Position numbers and translations under genes: made by a program
The notes under the pieces: generated by a model
What the model was told of the DNA's origin: nothing
Seen by the model: only the letters and a program-made list of their open reading frames with translations
The model's database searches: none
Shown here: positions 10,301 to 21,300 of the stretch, piece by piece
Position numbering within the stretch: the first letter of the stretch is position 1
Layout: each line of letters begins with the position of its first letter
Assembly (NCBI RefSeq): GCF_901709675.1
Contig: NC_051092.1
Location: 2,484,491 to 2,548,490 of the forward strand
From: Syngnathus acus
Taxonomy: Eukaryota; Chordata; Actinopteri; Syngnathiformes; Syngnathidae
Direction of reading: 5' to 3'
DNA: 64,000 nucleotides

Positions 10301-12205
10301 AAAGATGAAAAAAATATGCGGACAAAAAACCAAAAAAGCCAAAAGTGGCTGTTCAGACAAACATATTAAAATAAAAGCAAATATTTTACAATCCAGCAGT
10401 TTTCTCATCCCTGACTCCGTTATGAAGTCACAGTTTCTTTGTGGAACTCTCCCAATGACACGGGAAGCGAGAATACGTTAAAGGAAGGTTGAAAAATGCG
10501 CCGAAAAGGAAATTTGTCTTCCCTCAAAACATCCCAAATCAATTGACAGCTTTCTTTGACAAAGCCTTGTCCATGATGAAACTTTGAAAGTTTGTCAAAT
10601 TGGAAAAGAAATCCAATCAAGACTCAGAGAGATGAATGGGACCAAGTACAAATCTGATGACTAAGCACATATTTTCATCAAGTATCTCTGCTCTTACGTT
10701 ACCTTGCCGGGCAAAGCAGCGATCTTCCAAAGAGTGAATACTGATTGGATTGTGAATGATAGCTAGAGTTAACAGGACCCACAAACAAAACCTCAGATTC
10801 TAAGGATCTAAACTTTGACCAATCAATTAAGAATGTTGAGGCGAACAAGGACAAGGTGTGACCATCTCTACGACAAAACCGATTGGCTGGTCGACTTCAG
10901 GTCTTGCCATCACCGCATGCCAGACGTGGTTGAAAAATCAACACGTCTCAAAGTTGAACGCTGACGAGGATCTGCTAAGGTCACAACAAAGCTTCTATTA
11001 TCCGAAAGAAATGAAGGAAGCCGGAAGGTATTTCGGTTGGCTCGTGTCAAGTGCTAAATTGCTGTTTTTGCAACCGCAAAAGTTCTGCTTGGGCTAAAGA
11101 AAGCAACGATGGCTCAATCTTCAACAAATATCTTTCTTACGCTACGTTTATCTTATATTTTCAAGAATGCTCTGAATTGGGAGTCATCATCGAGGCTTGA
11201 ATCCTGGCAGTAAAAAAAAAAACGACTGCGAATAAGCTTCGCTGGCAACTGTGTGAGGTGTGTCTAATGCGCCACTGCTGTTTTTAGATTGTCGGTTGCT
11301 CAGCAAAAACTGAGGTAATCCTTCTGGTTTTGACAAACGTCCAGTCGTTTCAACCCAAAATGCATCGCAGATATGTTTATATCTCCTCTAACCTCTATGT
11401 TGAGGTTTCTCAACAGATGTTTCAAAACACTGAGACTACTTTTAGCGCTTTGCCACGTTTAACTCGGTTTCCCATCAAGTTTGCTGAAGTTAAATTTAAA
11501 AATAATACTCAACAGACATCTTGACGATAAAACTCTGTGAGCGTAAACACTTTTGCAGCCTGCTGAGTGTAAAGTGCCGCGGGTTGATGACAAGGGCTGT
11601 TAGCAACATGTGCGACCACTCGCTACGGCTGATTACAACTGCTGCATTTAGGCGGCCGGGCCGTTGTGCCTGCGTCCAATTTGGTCCGGATGACTCTCCC
11701 CTAATAGCCGTGTGTGTTGCCGCCTCTCCGAAGGCCTCATTCATTATTAAGCAGCTCCCGATGGCTGGCCGGCGGTCGCTTCTCCGGTGTCACGTACCCA
11801 TAGTGATCCCGTTCCCCGCACCCAATCCGGTTCCCAGAAGTTCCTCGCTCCTACTAGAAAGTCTTAGCCGCCTCATCAAAATGAATATATTCTTAGCGGA
11901 GCAGCTAGAATGCATTTGGATATTTCATTGGTCATGTCTCAGGAGGTATGGTACCGCTTTGTTTTTATTAGTATGATTGAATTTGAAGCAATGAAAAGAC
12001 TTGAGTAGGCGTGCGTCGCTAATGTTAGCTACTGGTGGTAACATTGAGTACTCCGTAGAGATCAAAATTGAACATTATCTTTTTTGAAGAAGGTAAATTT
12101 TTAATGGCTCTCCTTCGGCAAGTGTGTAGTATGGCATACAGTTTGAAGTTCAGGGTTCGATTCTCTGCTACACTTTAATGATGATTAGCATTCCCGAAGT
12201 CACTC

Positions 12206-12472
12206 CACAATGTTGTGTACAGCTAGTTCATTGATTTGTTGCTTCAATTAGCCTCACAATCATACGTTTAGTAAATCCTTCTTTCATCCTTAGTCGTGTT
12301 CCAGTATATTCTGATGTGAACACCCCACAATGTTGTGTATTAAATTCTTATACTGAATTGCAGGGACTTATTAGTTGCTTCTCGTCAGCCACAAATCATA
12401 GGGAGATAGCATCTTTGCTGATGATTAGTGTGCCATTTGACTGTAAGGCATGATCGCTCCACGATGTTGAGT
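12206..12472. repeat. degenerate array of CACAATGTTGTGT-core units (copy A)
   Basis: The palindrome-like core CACAATGTTGTGT occurs at 12206 and 12326, with a decayed copy CACGATGTTGAGT at 12460. Spacing is 120 and 134 bp, and each core follows CTCC or CCCC. The same core recurs at 40.4 kb and 54.1-54.6 kb, so this is a dispersed family with internal tandem structure. The class is unknown. Confidence 0.55.
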
Positions 12473-14244
12473 GTGTGTGTGATTAATTTGCCATTTATGG
12501 ATTTGCTGCATTTCTCTATTATTGTCATTTTTTTTCCCCCTCCATATTATCATTACAATGCTGCCAGGGGAAGGAATGCAGTTCGACGAGAATAGAATGG
12601 CAAGGCCTTACAAGGCCATGCGGTTGTGTCTCCAGCTTGGACCTGAAAAGGTTTCTGTCTCAGAGACCAATAAAAATGTATTAGACAGAACCAGAACAAG
12701 ACCAAAAGCAGACCATCCAGTGCTGAATAGCTTCTGTACAATCTGATGTCACGTTTGGGGAAACAAGTCTTCTTATGTTGTCTATTTAGGTATCAAGGTT
12801 GAGATACTAGATACTATTATCAATAAGAATTGATTAAATGCTAGCCACAATGCTAACCATATTGGAATGCAGTAAATGACATGAATTATGATAAATACGG
12901 AAAAGGGCATCACCCGCGCTTATTTGTCAGCATCGTCCTCGTTTAGAGGCTTCCCCTGTCACGCCAGTCTGACACATGTCAGCCGCTCGCCGTTGATTTT
13001 CCACCATTAGGTTGCAGGAGGCGGACGGGGCGTGTTGTTAATGGCAAGATTTATGTCGCCGCATCGCTCAAAGTGAAATGACGGCTTCCCTGCCAAACTG
13101 GGTAATTAGCGGGGAATTGGGATAGATACTCTATATACATTTTTAACATTTAGTCTTGGCTGGATTTCTCCAACCCACTTTCAATTTTGATGCCGTTTAT
13201 ACACGACAGTGACCAGGTCCAAATATCGGCTTTTGCAGTTCATGCAATAGGGAGCTCCATGTCAATGTAATCAGTGGAATGCAGAGTATTTAGAGTCCTT
13301 CAGATAAAGAACCAAGTGATACTGTAAACAGTCCATACAAAAATGCAATTTGTTTGTGTCAGGAAAGGAGTAAAAGCAGGACACAGTCTGAAAGAGTTGA
13401 ATATTAAAAATGGCCTCCACCCTGTTCTTCTTTCAGGGCATAGGCTTCATTTGAGGCAAGACTGTGATTAGTTTGAAATCTTCATGTCAGTCAGTGGTTT
13501 GTCACAGAGTCTGCGAAGACTCGTTCAAGCTCACCACAGAGCTGACATGAAAGCAACTGAGCATTTATTTTTATGCAGTGACTGCTTGATCGTGACTAAG
13601 AGAGACTGTGAGCTCCCTCCGCAGTGTAAATTCTACTTTTTGAGCTTTCTTTGCCACTTGACTTGGTTGTATTTGAAAACAAACAAAAAAAGGTGAAAGG
13701 CGGAAGCAGAACACCATGTAGTGTTCCTAATCTAATGATAACACACAAGGAAAATATTGTTCATCGATAAAATGGGTTCAAATTAATTTTACACTGGCCG
13801 TTTTGGGTCTCACTTCTCAGTTTGGGAAAATAACTTCCCACTTACACGATTACTCCGCTTTTATACCAAAAAAAAAAAAATGCATGCAAGTACGAGAGTC
13901 ATTACGGAAGGTACACATGCAACGAGAGCTTCCAGCTTTAGCCGCCATGCGACATGAAGCCAAAACAAAAGTGTCCTTTGTTTGGTCCACTTTACCGCCG
14001 ACACCGCAGCCCACCGGCGGCGGAAACCCGCAGGAAAGGGTAGCTCGCGTTTCAATGCCGGACATGAAAAGAAATGTCTTCGGTAGTATGGAAATGAGCT
14101 AGTGTGCTGTGAAAGCTCTCTCATCTTTGAAAGAAAATCCACAGTTGTGTAACATTTGCGGTTTTGGTGACATGCTGGGATGTTCAACAAGCCACCGGCT
14201 TTGCCTTCACGCAGTTCTGGGTATGCTCTATTTAAAACAAACAC

Positions 14245-14520
14245 TAAGGGCTCTATTTTTGTAGAGAGCGCACGTGCGCTTGGCATAAAAACTGGTGCAT
14301 CTTGATTTTTGTGAAAGTTTAATTCACTGTAGTAGTTGGCAGAGTGCTTTGCGCCATGGTGGACGTATAGCGGACCAAGGTTGGTTCCTTTCACACGACC
14401 CTGGCAAACCTCACAATTTGGTGACTGAAAATGGACTAGACTTTAGACCAGCTAAGAGCAGGTCTAAGTTGTGGCGCAGGTGGTGTAACGGGATCTTGGA
14501 GATTGTGTGCTCTACTGACA
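14245..14520. mobile_element. possible DNA-transposon fragment (GGGCTCTATTTT type)
   Basis: It begins TAAGGGCTCTATTTTTGTAG and continues with GCGCACGTGCGC, resembling fish elements that begin GGGCTCTATTTTCG (from memory). The inverted right end was not found, so the right border is a guess. The long minus-strand ORF at 13861-14394 overlaps it and has no coding character. Confidence 0.3.
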
Positions 14521-15251
14521 TGAGTGGAGGCCGTTATCGTGTTTCATAAATTTGACAACAGCACCTGATACATCATCGGAATCAATTCATTGTATTTCTT
14601 CTGCATGGTGCCCAGCGATTCAGTTTCTGCTTGCGGATAGAAATCTGAACAGCTTCCAGCAGTTCCCACAAAGTCTGACGTATACAACGTGTTGTTGTGC
14701 GTAAGTGGGACACACTGTCACTTCTTACTAACTATCGGTTTGTAATTAAACTCCACAGTAAACACAAAATGAGTAGCCGCCCTGCACGATATAATTAACT
14801 AAAAAGGATTAGAGATCAGCTCTCCGGAAGGCGGCAGCAACGAGGGTGGGGGGGTGGCTCAGAGTGCATCCGTGGCATCTCCCGCTCGAAAATGGACTAA
14901 TCCAAATGGGATTCATCGATAAAAAAACGGGTGGAATAAAGTTGCGGCACTTAAGGCTCAAAGTAGTGCTGAGAGAGAAAGAGAGAGAGAGGCCCTGGCT
15001 GGCAGCCAGCCAATAAATTAGAAGATAAGAAATATGATTCCACTGGCGCACCACAGCAGCGACTCCTAACAGAGAATTGTATTCATAATTAAATTAGTTG
15101 TAGCCAAAGAAAGGCTAGACAAGAATGGGACACTCTGTAGCGGATCAATAAGGAGACATTCAAGTGGATGAGCCACTTGTTTCTATTCCTAATTAAAGAT
15201 GTTTCCTTCGTGTTCCAGGTGATTATCTGAAGCGGAAAGGTGGACGAAAGA

Positions 15252-15310
15252 ATGGCAACTCCGCAATGCAGCTCCAGGCAGAGCAGCTCGCTGTCTTCTT
15301 CTCCCAGCAG
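15252..15310 (+). CDS. insc: insc coding exon 1 (probable start exon)
   Basis: The ATG at 15252 (GAAAGAATGG) is preceded by an in-frame TGA at 15228-15230 and opens MATPQCSSRQSSSLSSSPS. The exon begins after TTCCAG at 15218 or further upstream. Its only in-phase donor is AG|GCAAGT, a good GC-AG donor, leaving two bases that fit exon 2. The human protein also has a short Met-Ala start before LMQVDSVQRWM, but the residues differ, so the call rests on phase and position. Confidence 0.55.
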
Positions 15311-18300
15311 GCAAGTAGGAAGGGTGAAAGGAAGGCCTCACGGACACTTGGGGCTTGGCAGTGGATCTTTATTGTAAAAACGTCCAGTGGCCAAAGCTAC
15401 CACACGAGTGGCTGATGCAATACGAAGCCCCATTTCCATCATACAGTAAAGAGCGATTCCAAAATGGAAATGAATACATCAAGCTCCAGTATAAATGATA
15501 GTCCCACCAGGGCTAGCAATTCGGTTAGCATCAAATACATTTGGAGAACTCTGTCGTCCAACATAAACGAAGGATGTTTCTTTAAAAGACTACATCGGAG
15601 TATACGGACAAACACTGGACGGTCGTCGAAAACAAACACCAGATTGACAATAACAGTAATAGGTGCTAGCGTGTAAAATAACACCAGCCTACTTTGGTCC
15701 CCTTTGGCCCCTTACAATGTAGCAGATTTGAGGTATGTGGTTTTGCGCCATACCGAGAGTATGAATGGTCATCATATTGTTTTGAGCAGTTTGGATTTGG
15801 ACAAATTCCGGGAAGTCAGGATGGAATTTTTGGGCAGTGTATATTTTAGGTGCCACCAAAAGTTGACACGTCACCCAACGCCGAACCGAACACATCCACT
15901 GAAAATGGAAAGAACAAATCATACATGGATTGTGTATGTCCAGTTTTAGAAATTAGGGTGGAGACCTTAGCTAAACATTTACAAATACACTTGCGACCAC
16001 GAAACATCTGTGTGTACAAAACATGGCCCAATGGTCACTTTAAATATTTCTGCTTTTGGATAAACTATCAGCCGGGGGATTCACTGAATCACCACCTGGG
16101 ATGGGATTTTTTTGTACAGAGCTTGAGCGCAGACTCCAAAAAAGAGCAAGAGAAATGACAGAGATGATCACATCCATGCGTGAAAGCCGGCAAAATTGAC
16201 TAGATGCAGTTTCCTGGCTTCACTTGAAAGGTCAGCCGACAACATCTGGCAGTCAAATGTCTGCCGTGGCTTGCCATCAAGACCGAAATGGGTACGGTAT
16301 CCAATTACCACGTGGATATAAACTTAGGGCGGGATCAAATCAAAGTGGGGCTTCACCATTGGTACCATGTGCTTTTACCATCTTCAACGGCTCATATGTC
16401 TCACAGAAAGACCAATGGATGCTAGAGACACTGGCCGGGGGATTTGAGCTCCTCAGTGAATGCAGCTGGAGAATCTTTGGAGACTGCGAAGGCAGCTGCA
16501 ATCTGTATTGGCATTGCTGTGAAAAACACTCTTCTCTGGTGTGTCATATTTACAAGACATATTTTCCATTTACAAGGATCTTCACTCCCTTTATCATTAA
16601 ATTGACTTCTTTTTGGATTTGTCTTGGGTTCTCCTCCCTCAGTCCAAACCAATCCACAATGATTTTCTTTTCTGGCCACATTTCCACTTGGGCTGCCATG
16701 CCGGACGCACTTCTTCTGTGGTCTTTTTGCGAATGTGACATTTGGCGCCACAGCCGCCACGAAATATATATCTATCACATCAGGAGTGAAGAGTTGCTTC
16801 CTTCCTCCCTAATCCAAAATTGCTTTGAGAGTTTTCAACTGCTCGGTGAGGACTGTACCAAATGTGAGTCGAGTAACCAACACCAAGAGACATATAGAAC
16901 TGATTTTCAGTGTACGATTACAATCAAGGAATTTCTTCTCACTGTTCTAAGAGGGCAACCGTAACTATGATCTCGTCGCCACTGAAAACAAATTTGACAG
17001 TCAAAGTCTCTTTGATTTTGACCATTATTTGTTACTTGGTCTCTGCAAAGAGACTGTCCATCATTCAGTTGACTCAAAGCCAAGATGGCTGAACCTTCAC
17101 TCGTGATCTATGAAGGGTTCTTGAAACGCAAATCAGCGGAGGGCTGAGTACGTTTCCAGTATGAATGTTTTGGGGCGACCACACCCCTCCCTCAGTCGCA
17201 AATTAGTTCCAGCTGCGCTTTAACCGCCATACTTGAACGACAACATCTGCTCTGCTGCACACCTGCCCATATGCCGCAGGCTAACTCCGCCACGTCGGCT
17301 GACAGAACTTCTGGCTCCGAGACGGATGGTCGTGGTGTGTTTTCATGCACACTCGCTGTTTTTAGCCACGGATGCACTGACTCATACACTGGGAGGATGT
17401 TTGTCAGAGAAGTGCCTCCTCTAGTTCAAAGTGATACACTAGGTTGAGGACTTGGTCAAGTCCAAAGAACAAGGCAAAGGGCTTAGACTTTAAGATGACC
17501 TGCCTAGATTGATAATCAGTCCATAGTCTTGGATCACCCAAATCAGCCGGGATTGATCCAAGCCAGTGTAGACAATGGATGGCAGAACTAAATTGGTTAG
17601 TCCATTCACTATCCTGCACCAGAGTTCTGGAGCGGGGAAACATCATGTGACTGAGCAATGATTCATCATCAGGAACAATACCAGAAGTGCAACTGCTTCC
17701 AAAATGAATCACTCACAGTTTTTATTTTCTCACAAACAGAAAATCCTTACAGAATTAAGTCTTTCCTAGAATCTGGACACATTATATCGTCCGGAATGTC
17801 TTGTTACGGTGAATAGAAACAACTTAAGGCCCCAACCACCTTTCGGCAGACCGGACCGCACATAACCCTGCTCCCCTCCACCTGGCGAACGTTTGCTAGT
17901 GTAAACATTGGACCAGAGTCTACTATTAAGTTACCTTTAAGGTTTTTCAAGCGGAGAATGTCCGTAAGCCACCAAGAGGCGGGACATTGCCTGAATGTGG
18001 AGGTATTCCGCAATGTCTTACCCTAGCAAAAGACAGATAATTTGCTTGAATTTCAACCTGAACTCAAGTATCGATTGGGAAATGAAGTGGACTTGGGACT
18101 CTTGGAGGTCCTATCAGGGGTGTAACAGAAACAAGGTGTGACTGTATGTCAGGGTATTGAGACTCGTTTCTTCTCCTCTGTTGGATTGATTGTGTTTATC
18201 TCCTTCAACTTTATTTTAAGTCACACCAGAGTCTGAAAAACGTCTGCTGTCATTTAATGAGTCTCAAGGTAGCCAGCGGCTGATTTCTTCCTCTCAGAGG

Positions 18301-21300
18301 AAGAAGACCGGTATTACAGACGACGTAGCTGCCGAGAGCCCTCTCCGAGGCCGGCATGTAAATATTTGTTATGTTTGTCAAAGTGAAATGCACCGCTTCC
18401 CCTCCTTTGGAAAACAGACCTATTATTATCCTCATCATCGACGATTTGCGGCCGGCGAGGCGAGTAAATCCAGCCTGGCTCATTCTTTTGCGATGATGTT
18501 ATATAATGTGTGGGAAAAAAAATGGTTTGAAAATGGCCAGCTTGCTTTAGGTGTCTCTAAGTGGTTAATCGTATGAAATGATGCCAAAGTGAGAGCTTTC
18601 CCCCTCGTCGGCCACAACGAGTGCTCATCGAGATCTCTAGAGCGTGACTCACTCGCCGTCGCGTTCATCGAGAGGTTTGCTGACACGATTCATATTTGAG
18701 ATTTTCTTCTCAGGGGAGGAAGTTGTGTTGTTAATTTGAATTAAATCTGAATTATGTATCGATTTTAATTATAGAGTCATGAATTTGATTTCAATATTAA
18801 AATGTACTAAATGATTGTGCGACCTCTGGGGTTCCACTGAAGGTATTAATGTTTCCTAGTTTTGAGCCTTTGGTAGCTCTCTGATTGGCTCAGGGACCAC
18901 GGTGAGGCGAGTTTGTTGCCGTGGAGGGTTGGCGGAATTTGTTGCTTTTCTCACTAAATGAGACCTTTGCGTGACCCAAAGAGAAGCCCACATTGATTTG
19001 CTTTCATAAACCGCTGGCTGCCGTTAGGTTTGTTAGTGGATTCGACAGAAATGGAGCTGTGTTTTTTGTTTAATGATTCTGTCGTGTGTAGTCGAAACCT
19101 AATAGCCGGCCGCGCAAACGTCATGCGTCCAGACAGCTCGCCGATGGAAAATGTGTGTTTGGCGAACGCACGCCACCGCGATCCTCTACGCCCGCCGTCA
19201 ATGTGGCTGACTACATCTGGTGCACGGGGATGAAAATGTGAGATTTTGTAGGCATTGAGCCAGCCACTTTGAGGACTCCCCAGGTACCTGGACTCTCGAT
19301 TGCCCTTAAGCTGCAGTTAATTAGGCAAGTATTGACGTGTTTGCCTGGTGTGACCACTTGTCGGCCAACGCAGACACCAGTCGTGGATTCTTGCGAAAAG
19401 CAGCTTTTGTCAAATAGTTAGCAAAAATCTGGTGGAGGTAAGAATTACAGGAACTCTGCCAAGCTCCATCAATCTATTTTCAATACCACGTGCCTTCATT
19501 TTGTTCATCTGGAATACGCGGAAAATCCGTACTAGCACAGGGAGAAAAAGTAATATCGAGAACCCAATTCCACAAAGCAAATTAAATTTGAGTGTGTTGA
19601 CGTTGGACTAAATGCGGGTCACTTACTTTTTCCTGTGGTTGTTCATCCAGCAGCAGTCGCATGCAGTGCCTGCAGGTGGACTCGGTCCAGCGCTGGATGG
19701 AGGACCTGCGTCACATGACGGAGGTGGAGTGCATGTGCGTGCTCCAGGCCAAACCCATTGAGGTCGAGGACGACGGCCAGCAGACCGAGCTGATTGTGTC
19801 CGCCGGGGCGGGGACGGGGGCGGTGGGGGACCACGTGGCCCGCAACAACCTGCAGACGCTGCTTCGTCGGGCCCTCGTGGTCAGCACCGAGTTGGGTAAG
19901 ATGTTCCAGCGGCTGGAGAAGGGACGCTGGCAGAGGGTCCACAGTACGGCGGTACGAGCAAACTGCCACGTGCGCTCCCTGGTGCACGAGTACAGCGCAG
20001 CACGCAGCACGCCGCCCGAAATGCAGAAGGTGATCTTGATGTTGGGCTCTTTGAGCACTCGACTGGTGAGGTCAAGTCACTCATCCGTGTGGTTTTGCTT
20101 CTGTTACAGTTTGAGACGTCTCTACTGGAGAAGTGCATGGAGCTGACGAATATCACAGAAAGGTACAACAATCTCAATTTAAAAGTGACGTCGGTGGCTT
20201 TCACGGAAATTCAAGTTCCAGTTGAACATCATCCTAAAGAATCATCTTTAGTTACGTGGAGACATCTCTTTGGCCACTTATCTTTCCAGTAAACTCTGAC
20301 AATGCAGAATGTGTGTCCATGTTCTGACCAGAGCATGTCCATTTATTGCCACTTTTCCCTGCAGGTGCATTCACACCGAGGATGAGTTCTTCCTAAAGTC
20401 CATGAGAGATGCTATCCACGAGATCCTGACGGATGTCAGTGAATCATTCAGCAATATGATTGACATGGCATTAGCTAATGAAATCCAGGTTTGCAATTGT
20501 AAATTACAGACAAACGTCTTTTCGGCTTGATTGTCACATCTTTGATGTCTTCTTGCAGGTTCTGATCAAGCAGATTGAATCTTCCGACAATGTCCACACC
20601 ATCGGCAGTGCCATCAGCAACCTGCTGTCCCTTACCCAGGATGGACCGCAGCTCTGCAGCATCATCGCCAAGGTAATGAGAAGACCAACTCCAACTTGAG
20701 CCCAGGGTGTCCACATTAAAGTCACATTGGCTCAGTTGAAATCTGAGCCGAGTCGTTCTAAGCTATTTTGGCCATATTGGATTGGGAAGGATTCCAAATC
20801 AACGAACAATCTTTTGGTGTCTTTAACAATCTACGGGTGTACCCTGCCTTTTAAGTGTAAGAGGTTGTTTAACTGCAAGATTAGGCAGCATATCAAACAG
20901 TGAGCCTCGATTGGGCGGGCCATTAGTTAGCTGGCCACTTCCAGGACACACACGTACACAGATTGTAAGATCAATACTGTCAGTTCCCATTAGCACAGGG
21001 CGTTGATCACGTGGCTTAGTTGTGTCTACTCATCAATCCGCCCCACCTTAGAGAATGGTGGACAGTGGGAGCTCACCTTCCGATAGCCGTAATACACACA
21101 CAAAAACTAATTAGCTAGCTAATTTAGTATTTACACCATTTAACATGGGCACAACTTGAACATTTATTATATAAACGTTATGTATTTCTTTGTTATCTCT
21201 CATAAATAGATTTAAAGAAGATTTAAAAAAAAAAAAAATCACTTCACTTCAGTCTCTCTTGCCACCTACACACACACCCACAAACACACACACAAGCACA

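Larger units (their letters stand above)
4061..15218. other. calca-insc intergenic / insc 5' region, no firm gene
   Basis: Eleven kilobases with no confidently recognised exon. The content is: an exon-like GC-rich segment at 6181-6341; a hAT-like repeat fragment near 7220; degenerate repeats with the CACAATGTTGTGT core at 12206-12472; and a GGGCTCTATTTT-type element fragment from 14245. Several GC-richer, complex blocks (about 4640-5130, 9060-9310, 11570-11880, 12950-13110) could be conserved non-coding elements. Longer ORFs here (for example 182 codons at 4572-5120 minus) have no recognisable protein character. Upstream non-coding exons and the promoter of insc may lie here. Confidence 0.5.

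Noticed and set aside
12120-12180. GGTTCGATTCTC, a tRNA B-box-like string
   Set aside because: No A box, no acceptor stem and no cloverleaf around it. At most a decayed SINE trace.
13861-14394. 177-codon minus-strand ORF
   Set aside because: It runs across a probable transposon fragment and a poly-A run. No protein family character.
19643-20204. Minus-strand and alternative-frame ORFs over insc exon 2
   Set aside because: They are shadows of a GC-rich coding exon; the plus frame gives the conserved insc sequence.
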